Shown: in pieces, positions 1 through 7,527 of the stretch
Layout: every line of letters starts with the position of its first letter
Numbering within the stretch: the stretch's first letter is position 1
NCBI GenBank assembly: GCA_016938395.1
Contig: JAFGUS010000122.1
Span: 1-28,758, forward strand
Reading direction: 5' to 3'
From: Coriobacteriia bacterium
Lineage (GTDB): Bacteria > Actinomycetota > Coriobacteriia > Anaerosomatales > Anaerosomataceae
DNA: 28,758 nt
Notes under the pieces: model-generated
Database searches by the model: none
What the model was told of the DNA's origin: nothing
What the model saw: the letters and a program-made list of their open reading frames with translations, nothing else
Made by a program: the position numbers and the translations under genes

Positions 1-10
1 CAGACTGCAT
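1..10 (-). CDS. 5' end of an unidentified downstream gene (three codons only)
   Basis: Just after the DUF4388 gene stops, the minus strand has a GGAG ribosome-binding site (bases 16-19), a 5-base spacer and an ATG at 10-8, followed by Gln and Ser codons before the window ends. The spacing fits a real start and continues the compact minus-strand operon. The product cannot be identified. Another pilus-related gene is likely from context, but that is only inference. Confidence 0.4.
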
Positions 11-22
11 GCCCGCTCCGTC

Positions 23-2182
23 CTAGAGGTTCTCGATGCCTGCGATGATCTGCTCGATGAGGCTGCGATCCACCATCCGGTCGCGATGCAGCACCACACC
101 CTCCCCTTTCTCGGGGATCTTGCTCACGGTCGCGACCGGCCGGGCACGGGGCGTCCCGCCGCCGGTGAGCGCCGTGAGCTCGTCGCCGAGCCCCGCTGAC
201 AGACTCATGTCGCTGTCGAAGTCGGCCAGGAACGCGTCGGTCGAGATGACCGCTCCCGGCGTGACATCCTCGGCGCCGTAGTCGGTGCCGGAGGAGATGA
301 CGCCACTCGGTGCGGACATCTCGACATCCAGCGAGCGCAGCAGACCCTCCAGGTCGTCCAAGTCCGCGCCGTCATCCGCGGGCTCGTACTCAGGCTCTGC
401 CGGCACGTAGGTCACGGCGGGCTCGTCGGCCACGATCTCCGACATCGGTGGTGCAGGCTCTGTGGGAAGGTGGAGGTCCATGAGTGAGACGGGTTCGGCC
501 ACGACCGTCACGGGGCGGTCGTCGAGGTCGGGCTGCGCGGCACCAGGCTCGCTCTCGGGCTCGGGTGCGGGTTCGAATTCGGGTTCGGGCTCGGGCGCAG
601 GCTCAAGTTCGGGCTCGGGTGCGGGTCCCACCTCGGGTTCGAACTCGGTTTCGAGCACTGCCGGGCCTTCGGTCGACTCCAGCTCTGGCACCATCTCAGC
701 CGTTGTCGGCGCCTCTTCGGCCCGCTCCCTGAGCAGCTCGGGGGGCAGCTCTCCCAGGCCGAGGGTGCGCAGATCGGTCTCGAAGTCGCCACTCGGCACG
801 AAGCCTTCGGGCGGTGCATACGGCTCGATCTCCGCATTCTCGGCTACCGGAGGGGCCGGAATCTCGTCGAGGTCCGTGATGGGGATGGCGCCAACGCCCA
901 TGAAGTCATCCACCGAGGGGATGACCGGCTCGCCCTCGAGCTCGGGGGCCCCGAGTACCGATTCTGCGATCTCCGCGGGCTCCGGCTCCGCCTCGGGTTC
1001 GGCCGCGGACTCTGGCTCCAGTTCGAGCTCTGGTTCGCGCTCGGCTGCCAGCGCGGCCGCCTCAGGCGAAGTGGCTGGCTCGGCTGCGAGCGGTGCGAGC
1101 ACCGCGCCCATCATCTGCTCGAACATCACCATGTCTTCAGACGACGGTGGCGCAGCCGATGACGACAGGAACTCGGGCTCCTCGGCAGGCTCACGCGGAG
1201 CGCTCGGGGTACTCGCAATCTCTTCGGGAAGCTCCTGCTCCCCGGGTGCGACCGCCTCGGCCGCTGCCTCCTCGGCAGGCACCGGCGTCGTCGCAGCTTC
1301 CGGTTCGGGAGCTGGCACGCGGGCCTCCGCCTCGGCCGTGAGCCGGGCCTCGAGCTCGAGCGCCTCGGCCTTGTCGGCCTCCTCACGCTCAGCCCTGGCC
1401 GCCTCCAGCGCGGCACGCTTGTCCTCGCGCCGTGCCCGCTCGGAACGCAGCCGCTCGACCTCATCGTCTGAGGGGACCTCGAGCAAGCCCGCCGAGAAAA
1501 GCCCGTAGATCACGCGCGCGACCTCGAAATCGGTTCGCCTGGTTGCATGAGCGAGCTCGCTCACCGTGCGGGTTCCATCGATCAGGAGGAGGAGGTTCCA
1601 CTCGATCGGCTTGAGCGAGATCTCGAAAGTGCCCTCGCCGGGAGCGGTGGCCATCTTGAACACCATGTCCGTGGAGGGGACTTTCTTCTTGATCCGGTTC
1701 CACTCCTCGAGGCGCCGGCTGCCCTCCATGACGATGTTCTCTACAGAAACCGAGAGGCCGATATCCTCGTGGACGACGTCGGGGAGCACCTCAAAATCGA
1801 AGTCGCCCTCGTCCCAGCGCATCAGGTCGAAGATGGTGTCCTGGATCTGCTCCTGCACGAATGACTCGAGAACCTGGTGCGTGATGTAGCCCTCGTCGAC
1901 GAGGATCTGCCCCAGACGTCGTCCGTCGTCGGGTTCCGCCTCGCGGATCTCGAGCGCGCGGGCCAGTGCTGCGGGCGTGATGCGCTGCCCGCGGACAAGC
2001 CGCTCGCCGAGCTGGTCGCGACGCCAGTCGGACTGCGCGAAGAAGACGTCCCCGTCGCGGAACCAGATGCTGCCCTCGGCCTCCGGACCCGCGATGCGCA
2101 GCACCCCCGTCTTCCGGCTCAGCTGAACGAGCTGGAAGACGTCAGGAAGGCTGAAGTCCTTGAGATTGCCGCGCAGTGCCAT
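23..2182 (-). CDS. DUF4388 (PATAN-type) protein with long Pro/Glu-rich tail
   Basis: 719 residues. Residues 1-50 match the opening of DUF4388 (MALRGNLKDFSLPDVFQLVQ, then a FRDGDVFFAQ strand). Two helical segments with an LGxxLVxxGxIT pattern follow (about 56-77 and 88-110), the second closely matching the N-domain of the neighbouring PilB. Residues 185-235 look like a winged helix. A charged Arg/Glu/Ala coil runs to about 290, then a low-complexity Pro/Glu/Ala tail with Pro-Glu repeats to about 690. The last 25 residues are again ordered. No signal peptide or membrane segment is seen, so it should be cytosolic. In other bacteria DUF4388 proteins accompany Roadblock/GTPase, motility and signalling genes, so a scaffold or regulator of pilus polarity or activity is a reasonable inference. 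The ribosome-binding site (GAGAGG, about 14 bases upstream) is poor, but the ATG fits the family's N terminus. Confidence 0.85.
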   Translation of the reverse strand: MALRGNLKDFSLPDVFQLVQLSRKTGVLRIAGPEAEGSIWFRDGDVFFAQSDWRRDQLGERLVRGQRITPAALARALEIREAEPDDGRRLGQILVDEGYITHQVLESFVQEQIQDTIFDLMRWDEGDFDFEVLPDVVHEDIGLSVSVENIVMEGSRRLEEWNRIKKKVPSTDMVFKMATAPGEGTFEISLKPIEWNLLLLIDGTRTVSELAHATRRTDFEVARVIYGLFSAGLLEVPSDDEVERLRSERARREDKRAALEAARAEREEADKAEALELEARLTAEAEARVPAPEPEAATTPVPAEEAAAEAVAPGEQELPEEIASTPSAPREPAEEPEFLSSSAAPPSSEDMVMFEQMMGAVLAPLAAEPATSPEAAALAAEREPELELEPESAAEPEAEPEPAEIAESVLGAPELEGEPVIPSVDDFMGVGAIPITDLDEIPAPPVAENAEIEPYAPPEGFVPSGDFETDLRTLGLGELPPELLRERAEEAPTTAEMVPELESTEGPAVLETEFEPEVGPAPEPELEPAPEPEPEFEPAPEPESEPGAAQPDLDDRPVTVVAEPVSLMDLHLPTEPAPPMSEIVADEPAVTYVPAEPEYEPADDGADLDDLEGLLRSLDVEMSAPSGVISSGTDYGAEDVTPGAVISTDAFLADFDSDMSLSAGLGDELTALTGGGTPRARPVATVSKIPEKGEGVVLHRDRMVDRSLIEQIIAGIENL
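540..650 (-). repeat. Degenerate hexanucleotide repeat coding for Pro-Glu
   Basis: On the plus strand this stretch is built from tcgggc / tcgggt-like hexamers. Read on the minus strand it gives alternating Pro and Glu residues (about 511-547 of the DUF4388 protein). It is likely to vary in length between strains. A weaker Glu/Pro tract lies at about 960-1040. Confidence 0.7.
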
Positions 2183-2238
2183 CGATCGAGACCGTCACCT
2201 CTCGGCGTGTCGTCGCGTACCCGTTGGGACCGACCGCC

Positions 2239-2859
2239 TCAGCCGAGAATCTGGCCGATACGGTCGGCAGTCGACTTCATGTCATACAGCACGAGTCCGA
2301 GCTTGGCGCTCGGTTCGGCCATCGCGGTAAGCACAGCCCGGCTCCCGGCAGCGATAAGCAGCACATAGCCGTTCTCTCCCTCGATGAATACCTGGGAGAG
2401 GTGCCCGCGACCGAGTTCGGCTGCCGCACGCTCACCGAGACCGAGGATGGCGGCCGACATCGCACCGACGCGATCGGCCTGCATCCCCGCGGGAAGTGCC
2501 GATGCCATCGTGAAGCCGTCGAGGCTCACGAGTGCCGCGGCCTGGATGTCGCCGTCGTTGCGCATGAGTTCATCGAGCGCCTCCGCGAGTTGTTCCTCGC
2601 GAGTGGCCGGACGTGCCGCTACCTGCGGTCGCGGTGCTGCGGTAGGTGTGAGCGCCTCGATTACCGACGCTTCAACCGCGGGCCGTACGGGGGGAGCCGC
2701 CGTCACGGCAGGCGCGGGGGCTGCGGGGGGCGCCTCAACAGGAGAAACTCGTGGCGGGATGACGGGGACCACGACCGGAGCGCCGAGAAGTTCATCGGCT
2801 CCGGACGGCTCGTCGTCGGCGTCTGTAATGAAGTAGTCGCCGATGCCCTTGTCCACCAT
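2239..2859 (-). CDS. Roadblock/LC7 domain protein (MglB-like)
   Basis: 206 residues. Residues 1-85 are a Pro/Ala/Val-rich, probably disordered leader. Residues 88-206 match the Roadblock/LC7 fold: an amphipathic helix (REEQLAEALDEL), a strand with VSLDGFTMAS, the helix AMSAAILGLGERAAAELG, and a strand pair with VFIEGENGYVLL and a late KLGLVLYDM strand. Such proteins form dimers that act as regulators or GTPase-activating partners of small Ras-like GTPases; MglB with MglA sets polarity of type IV pili in Myxococcus. No GTPase gene lies in the window. It sits between pilB and the DUF4388 gene with a 56-base gap to the latter, which supports a shared role. The ATG is preceded by GGAGG and GGGAG. 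A partner GTPase beyond the left edge or elsewhere is inferred. Confidence 0.85.
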   Translation of the reverse strand: MVDKGIGDYFITDADDEPSGADELLGAPVVVPVIPPRVSPVEAPPAAPAPAVTAAPPVRPAVEASVIEALTPTAAPRPQVAARPATREEQLAEALDELMRNDGDIQAAALVSLDGFTMASALPAGMQADRVGAMSAAILGLGERAAAELGRGHLSQVFIEGENGYVLLIAAGSRAVLTAMAEPSAKLGLVLYDMKSTADRIGQILG

Positions 2860-3002
2860 CGTCTCCCACCTCCGAAGTAGGCATGCTGGAGCGGCGACAT
2901 CCGCCGAACGGCACGCGCCGCAGGCCCCCCGATCAGGGCGAGCATTTTCAGTCTCTCACGTCGCGCAGAGCGAAACAACCGTGAAAGAGCAGGTGACAGG
3001 CG

Positions 3003-4676
3003 TCAGACGACGACGCGCATGATCTCCTCGATCGAGGTCAGCCCAGCGCGCACCTTCTCGAACCCGTCGTCCCGTAGGGTCTTCATGCCCTGCTGTACCG
3101 CGATGCGCGCTATCTCGTCACCCGACGCGTGCTCGACGCACGCTCGTTCGATCTCTTCGGTCATAGTCATGACCTCATGGACGCCCATCCGGCCCTTGTA
3201 GCCGATGTTGTTGCACTTGCCGCAGCCGACCGCCCGGTAGAGTTGCGGCAGATGCCCGGGGTCGTACGGGAAGCCGATGCGATCGAGTGCCGCCGGCTCA
3301 GGCGTATACGCCTCACGACACTCACGACACAGCCGGCGCGCGAGACGCTGTGCGAGCACGCAGTTGATGGCCGAGGCGGACAGGAACGGCTCGACCCCCA
3401 TCTCGGTGAGGCGCGTGAGGGCCGAGGGCGCATCGTTGGTGTGAAGCGTGGACAGCACGAGGTGACCGGTGAGCGCTGCCTCGATCGCGATGGTGGCCGT
3501 CTCCTTGTCGCGGATCTCACCGATCATCACGACGTCAGGGTCCTGGCGAAGGATCGAGCGCAGCGCTGCAGCGAACGTGAGACCGGCCTTCTCGTGCACC
3601 TGCACCTGTGACAGGCCCTCAAGACGGTACTCAACCGGATCCTCGACGGTGATCAGGTTCACCGTCGGTCGTGTCGTCTTGTTGATGGCTGCATACAGCG
3701 TGGTCGACTTACCCGAACCCGTAGGACCGGTGACCAACAGCGCGCCGTAGGGCTTCGTGATGGCTTCCATCACGCGCTCCATCGGCTGCTCGAGGAAACC
3801 CAGGTCCTCGAGCGACATCATGATCGCATCCTTGCGCAGCAGGCGCATGACCGACATCTCGCCCTGCACCGTCGGCAGCACCGCGACTCGGAAGTCGACC
3901 GACTTGCCGTCGAGCACCACGCCGAATCGGCCGTCTTGCGGGACGCGCTTCTCGGCGATGTCCATGCTGCACTGGATCTTGAGCCGGCTGATCAGCTGGC
4001 GGTGGATCTTCTTGGGAGACCGCATGACCTCCTGGCACACGCCGTCGATGCGGTACCTCACGCGCAGCTCGTGCTCCTGTGGCTCGATGTAGATGTCACC
4101 CGCACCCTGCCTGATGGCCCCGGTGACGATCTGGTTCATGATCTTGGCAACGGGTGCCTCGTCGTCGGTGGCCTCGGCCAGCTCGTCAGTGGACGCGCCC
4201 GAGCCGAGGTCCTCCAGATCGCCCACCATCTCCTCGACGTTCTGCTGCATGCTCGCGAACCGGTCGATGGCCTGCATCAAGTCGCTCTCGGGCGCTACCA
4301 CCGGTCTGACCTCATAGCCCGTGACGATGCGCAGGTCGTCGATCGCGAAGATGTTCGCCGGATCCGAGAGGGCAACGACCAGTTCGTCGTCCTGGACCTT
4401 GATCGGCAGACAGGAGTGCCGGCGCGCAAGGTCCACGGAGATGAGGGTGGCGGCCGAGGGGTCGATGTCGATGGCACCCAGATCCACGAACGCGAGACCC
4501 ATGCTTTCCGCGACCGAGCGCGCGATGCGCACCTCATCGGCAACGCCCTGCTCCACCAGCACGGTGCAGAGCGAGCGTCCGCCGAGCTCGCCCAGCGCGC
4601 TCTCAAGCTGCTCCTGGGTGATCACCCCGGAGCTCACGAGCACGCGGCCGAGCCGCTTGCCCGAGGCGGTCGTCAT
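3003..4676 (-). CDS. pilB: Type IV pilus assembly ATPase PilB (GspE/PulE family)
   Basis: 557 residues, normal for PilB. It powers pilus extension as a cytoplasmic hexamer at the inner-membrane platform. The N-domain (about 5-145) has the T2SSE_N pattern, including RLGRVLVSSGVIT. The ATPase core shows Walker A GPTGSGKST at 317-325, an Asp box ITVEDPVEY at 342-350, an atypical Walker B DVVMIGEIRD at 381-390 and a His box LVLSTLHTND at 406-415. A tetracysteine zinc site is formed by C450, C453, C485 and C488, typical of the assembly ATPase rather than PilT. The start overlaps the stop of aroE as ATGA, so the two are translationally coupled. A 143-base gap follows before the Roadblock start region in gene order, with no convincing promoter or terminator. 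GspE of a type II secretion system is the alternative; the Roadblock and DUF4388 context favours a pilus. Confidence 0.95.
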   Translation of the reverse strand: MTTASGKRLGRVLVSSGVITQEQLESALGELGGRSLCTVLVEQGVADEVRIARSVAESMGLAFVDLGAIDIDPSAATLISVDLARRHSCLPIKVQDDELVVALSDPANIFAIDDLRIVTGYEVRPVVAPESDLMQAIDRFASMQQNVEEMVGDLEDLGSGASTDELAEATDDEAPVAKIMNQIVTGAIRQGAGDIYIEPQEHELRVRYRIDGVCQEVMRSPKKIHRQLISRLKIQCSMDIAEKRVPQDGRFGVVLDGKSVDFRVAVLPTVQGEMSVMRLLRKDAIMMSLEDLGFLEQPMERVMEAITKPYGALLVTGPTGSGKSTTLYAAINKTTRPTVNLITVEDPVEYRLEGLSQVQVHEKAGLTFAAALRSILRQDPDVVMIGEIRDKETATIAIEAALTGHLVLSTLHTNDAPSALTRLTEMGVEPFLSASAINCVLAQRLARRLCRECREAYTPEPAALDRIGFPYDPGHLPQLYRAVGCGKCNNIGYKGRMGVHEVMTMTEEIERACVEHASGDEIARIAVQQGMKTLRDDGFEKVRAGLTSIEEIMRVVV

Positions 4677-5578
4677 GAGGCACCCGCTCCGTCCTGTGCG
4701 TGCCGTGCAGCCATCTCCGCCTCGGCGGCAGCGCGCATGATGTCACGCGGCGCTCTGAACTGCCCACGATCGGCACCTGCCCAGATGTCGATTGCGAGCG
4801 CTCCCTGGGCGACGAGCATGCTGAGACCGCTGCAGGCGCGCGCACCGATCCGGGCGGCCTCGCGTACGAGCGTCGTCGTGCCGGGCCTGTACACCATGTC
4901 GAATACGACCTGGCCAGGGCGCAGCCATTCGATCGGGATGGGACTCGGATCCTCAAAGCCCATGCCCACGGGTGTGGCGTTCACTACGAGGTCGGCATCG
5001 CGCACCGCTGTGGCGGCGTTCGCATCGAGCGAGTGGGTCGTGACCTCCATGCCATGCAGCCGGTTCTCGACGCGCTCAAGCAGTCGCTCGGCGCGATCGA
5101 CGTCACGGTTGATGAGCGCGAGCCGGCCCGCCTTGGCAAGGATAAAGGCGGTGACCGCGGCGCCCGATGCCCCACCCGCCCCGATGACCGCCACCGACGT
5201 GCCAGCGGGGTCAAAGTCCGCCTCCTCGGCGAGCGCCTCGAGCAGTCCCCGGCCGTCGGTGTTGTAGCCGATGAGACGTCCGTCCTCGCAGTGCACGGTG
5301 TTCACGGCGCCAGCCATCTGGGCGAGTGTGGCTACCTCGTCGCAGAGCTCGGCCATCGCCTGCTTGTGCGGCATGGTGACGTTGAACCCTACGAACGGCA
5401 GCCGTCGCGCCGCCTCACTGAACGCGAGAAGCGCCCGTTGGTCGGGCACCGCCAGCGGCAGGCAGACCCAGTTGAGCCCCAGCTCCGCGTAGGCTGCATT
5501 GTGCATGGCCGGCGAAAGCGACTGGGCCACCGGCCAGCCGATCACCGCCGTCGGTCGTGTGTGTCCGTTGATGTGCAC
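4673..5578 (-). CDS. aroE: Shikimate dehydrogenase (NADP+)
   Basis: 301 residues. Reduces 3-dehydroshikimate to shikimate with NADPH in aromatic amino acid synthesis, in the cytosol. The substrate site is visible: SLSPAMHN near residues 20-27, the catalytic lysine K72 in NVTMPHK, and N106/D108 in YNTDG. The Rossmann glycine loop is GAGGASG at 133-139, and NATPVGM follows later. The start is GTG at 5578, with AAGGAGG seven bases upstream, and the first residues (GHTRPTAVIGWPVAQSLSP) match the family. It lies 12 bases after yqeG and overlaps pilB by four bases. yqeG and aroE are also near each other in Bacillus subtilis. The alaS-ruvX-mltG-aroE order is widely conserved. Confidence 0.96.
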   Translation of the reverse strand: MHINGHTRPTAVIGWPVAQSLSPAMHNAAYAELGLNWVCLPLAVPDQRALLAFSEAARRLPFVGFNVTMPHKQAMAELCDEVATLAQMAGAVNTVHCEDGRLIGYNTDGRGLLEALAEEADFDPAGTSVAVIGAGGASGAAVTAFILAKAGRLALINRDVDRAERLLERVENRLHGMEVTTHSLDANAATAVRDADLVVNATPVGMGFEDPSPIPIEWLRPGQVVFDMVYRPGTTTLVREAARIGARACSGLSMLVAQGALAIDIWAGADRGQFRAPRDIMRAAAEAEMAARHAQDGAGAS

Positions 5579-5590
5579 GCGCGGCCCTCC

Positions 5591-6061
5591 TTACGGACCC
5601 GAGCGGGTCGCGGGCTCTCTTCCTGCCATTATGACCCGCTCGATGCGCCGAAGCACAAGCGTGTGCGGCAGATCGGAGACCGAGAGGGGCTGCACGAGCA
5701 CGGTCGTGGCACCCACCAGGTTGCCGCCGAGGATGTCGGTGAAGATCTGATCGCCCACCACGGCACACTCGCGTGTGGTCACGCCGAGCCGACGGGCGGC
5801 CTCGCGGAACCCGCGCGGTAGCGGCTTCACCGCCTTGGCGACGACGGGGAATCCGACCTCGGCAGCACGCTCGTGGATGTGCTCGTGCCAGTTGTTGGAC
5901 ACGAAGTGCACCCCGAAGCCGACATCCGGGAGGCACCGGACCCATCTGAGGAACTCGGGCGGGAACACCGACGTGTCGCGCGGCAGCAGCGTGTTGTCGA
6001 TATCGATGAGAAGGGCTTTCACGCCGAACCGGGCCAGCGCGGCCAGGTCGATGGCGAGCAC
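5591..6061 (-). CDS. yqeG: YqeG-family HAD IIIA phosphatase
   Basis: 156 residues from the GTG at 6061. HAD motifs are DIDNTL (D20 nucleophile, D22), VSNN at 54-57, K79 and the acidic motif GDQIFTD at 103-109. This matches the small YqeG HAD subfamily, related to the mitochondrial PGP phosphatase Gep4/PTPMT-type group. The physiological substrate in bacteria is not settled; phosphatidylglycerophosphate is a candidate from homology. The reading frame stays open upstream to the stop of the TPR-like gene. A CTG at 6094, five bases after a perfect AAGGAG (6105-6100), would add LLLSPDLYVTD. The PDLYV part is typical of YqeG N termini, so the real start is probably CTG at 6094 (167 residues). The listed coordinates use the conventional GTG start. 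Confidence 0.9.
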   Translation of the reverse strand: MLAIDLAALARFGVKALLIDIDNTLLPRDTSVFPPEFLRWVRCLPDVGFGVHFVSNNWHEHIHERAAEVGFPVVAKAVKPLPRGFREAARRLGVTTRECAVVGDQIFTDILGGNLVGATTVLVQPLSVSDLPHTLVLRRIERVIMAGREPATRSGP

Positions 6062-6099
6062 ATCGGTGACGTAGAGGTCCGGCGAGAGAAGCAGCGCTG

Positions 6100-6105
6100 C
6101 TCCTT
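6100..6105 (-). promoter_or_regulatory. Ribosome-binding site that points to a CTG start for yqeG
   Basis: The minus strand reads AAGGAG here, overlapping the TAA stop of the preceding gene (6106-6104). The first in-frame candidate start at good distance is CTG at 6094-6092 (spacer 5). The GTG at 6061 is 38 bases away and has no ribosome-binding site of its own. Confidence 0.6.
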
Positions 6106-6787
6106 AGTGGTCGGGAACGCCGTCGTGGTCGTGATCGTGGTCTTCCTCATCGAGCAGATCGCCCGCCTCGGCATCGAGCCTGATGAGTTCGGCCTGAACG
6201 ATAGCGTCGAGATCGTCGCGCCCCGCCGCACGGAAAACAGCGCCGAGTATCGGATATGCGTTGTGCTGCTCGACAAAATCGGTCCACTCGACGTCGGGCG
6301 CCAGGGCACGCTCGGCGACCTCGACCGCACCGGACAGGTCGTCCTGATAGAGCATCCGCATCTGTGCGAGGTTCATGAGGAGGATGCCCGCCTTGGGATT
6401 GGCCTCCACGCCCCGCTCGGACATCGCGATGGCGTCCTCGAGACGGTCGTTGCCCCTCAGGATCCATGGGCCGATGTAGTACGACTGGACCATGTGGGGG
6501 TCGAGCGACTGCACGATGGCGATCGTACTCAGCACGAACCGCTGCTCGCTGAGTGGAAGATTGTGGTAGTAGCCGTGGAACACCGGGTCGATGCGGTTCC
6601 AGAGCACCGAGGCCGCGAACGTGCGGAGGCCCGAGAGGTACGATGATGCCGCTCGGCCCACCGCCCTCCCCGTCTCAACACCCGATGCCTCCGGCACGAG
6701 TGAATCGGCCATCGCCTGCCCCGCAAGCGCAAGCACGAGACAGAGCACGACCACGCCTGCGGTGAGAGATGTCGCCCGTTGCCGCAC
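6104..6787 (-). CDS. Membrane-anchored TPR-like protein with DxDxDG tail
   Basis: 227 residues from GTG at 6787. That start lies two bases after the permease stop, with AAGGGA upstream. The open frame runs further up to 7132 but there it is a shadow of the permease gene. Residues 8-26 are a hydrophobic segment followed by an Ala/Asp boundary (GQAMADS), so either a signal peptide or an N-terminal anchor; the rest should be outside the cytoplasm. The body is alpha-helical with TPR-like pairs (DRLEDAIAMSERGVEANPKAG, then a similar unit around AVEVAERALAPD). The C terminus is His/Asp-rich and ends in DHDHDGVPD, a DxDxDGxxD calcium-loop pattern. I do not recognise a named family. Its coupling to the ABC exporter genes suggests an accessory role in that transport system, by inference. 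Confidence 0.75.
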   Translation of the reverse strand: MRQRATSLTAGVVVLCLVLALAGQAMADSLVPEASGVETGRAVGRAASSYLSGLRTFAASVLWNRIDPVFHGYYHNLPLSEQRFVLSTIAIVQSLDPHMVQSYYIGPWILRGNDRLEDAIAMSERGVEANPKAGILLMNLAQMRMLYQDDLSGAVEVAERALAPDVEWTDFVEQHNAYPILGAVFRAAGRDDLDAIVQAELIRLDAEAGDLLDEEDHDHDHDGVPDH

Positions 6788-6789
6788 GG

Positions 6790-7527
6790 TCAGAGGTCCC
6801 TTCGGGAGAAGACGGCCGAGCCCGCGACCAGCGCTGCGCCAGCGAACCCGGCGAACACCACGATCATGCTCAGAAGGTACAGCGCCGGCACCCCGGTGCC
6901 ATGGGCCACGGGATTGACGATGTTGAAGGCATCGAGCGAGGGATAGAACGGCCGAAGCGCGAGGGCGCCTTCGCCACCGAGCAGCGTCCCACGGGCATGG
7001 CCGACGAAGAGCATCGCGAGCGTCGCGGTAGCCACTACGACCGGCCCCGCCACCGCCGAGACCGCCACCGCGAATGCGGCCACGACCCCCATCTCCAGCC
7101 AGACGGCGAGCGCGCCCTGCCACAGGCGCCACATAGCGTCATCGTACGTGATGACACCCACCACCTGTTCGATCACGGTGAACGCGGCGAGTGCTGCGCC
7201 CACCACCATGAAGATGCCGAGCCACGTGCCCACCAGGTACTCCCAGCGGCTCACACCCTTGGCGAGCACGTTGTAGACCGTCCGGCGTTCCACCTCGCCC
7301 GGCACCCGGTTGGCCGAGAGCGAGACCGTGAGAACGAGCGCGGTCACGTACGCGAGCGCGAGTGCGACCTCCCGGAAGACGGCGCTCTCGACGCCGAGTC
7401 CGTAGTCGGGCAGCGACGGGATGGCGAACGCGAGGATGCCTGCGAACACGAGAACGATGTAGATCACCTTTCGCCGCAGACTGTCGGCAACGACGCCGAG
7501 CGCGATGGGACCGATACGGTCGATCAT
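6790..7527 (-). CDS. ABC-2 type exporter permease
   Basis: 245 residues with about six hydrophobic segments (near 21-38, 56-74, 101-125, 140-160, 163-180 and 214-240), the layout of ABC-2 family permeases. The short conserved stretch NRVPGEVERRTVYNVLAKGVSRWEYLVG between segments 2 and 3 is typical of the NosY/YhaP-like group. It overlaps the ATPase gene by four bases (ATGA), so the two subunits are made together. The complex is expected in the cytoplasmic membrane. The substrate cannot be told from sequence. The downstream TPR-like gene starts two bases after this stop. Confidence 0.88.
   Translation of the reverse strand: MIDRIGPIALGVVADSLRRKVIYIVLVFAGILAFAIPSLPDYGLGVESAVFREVALALAYVTALVLTVSLSANRVPGEVERRTVYNVLAKGVSRWEYLVGTWLGIFMVVGAALAAFTVIEQVVGVITYDDAMWRLWQGALAVWLEMGVVAAFAVAVSAVAGPVVVATATLAMLFVGHARGTLLGGEGALALRPFYPSLDAFNIVNPVAHGTGVPALYLLSMIVVFAGFAGAALVAGSAVFSRRDL

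Noticed and set aside
562..650. GGTTCGAAT-like sequences that resemble tRNA T-arms
   Set aside because: They are part of the Pro-Glu coding repeat. No acceptor, D or anticodon arms fit around them.
462..1508. Ser/Gly-rich plus-strand frame of 348 codons
   Set aside because: It is the antisense reading of the Pro/Glu repeat of the DUF4388 gene.
2703..2978. 91-codon minus-strand frame between pilB and the Roadblock gene
   Set aside because: It overlaps the Roadblock gene in another frame, with Arg-rich composition and no recognisable domain. The 143-base gap itself shows no convincing promoter.
6788..7132. 115-residue N-terminal extension of the TPR-like gene
   Set aside because: The Arg/Gly-rich stretch is a frame shadow of the permease gene. 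A GTG with ribosome-binding site and a membrane segment follows at 6787.
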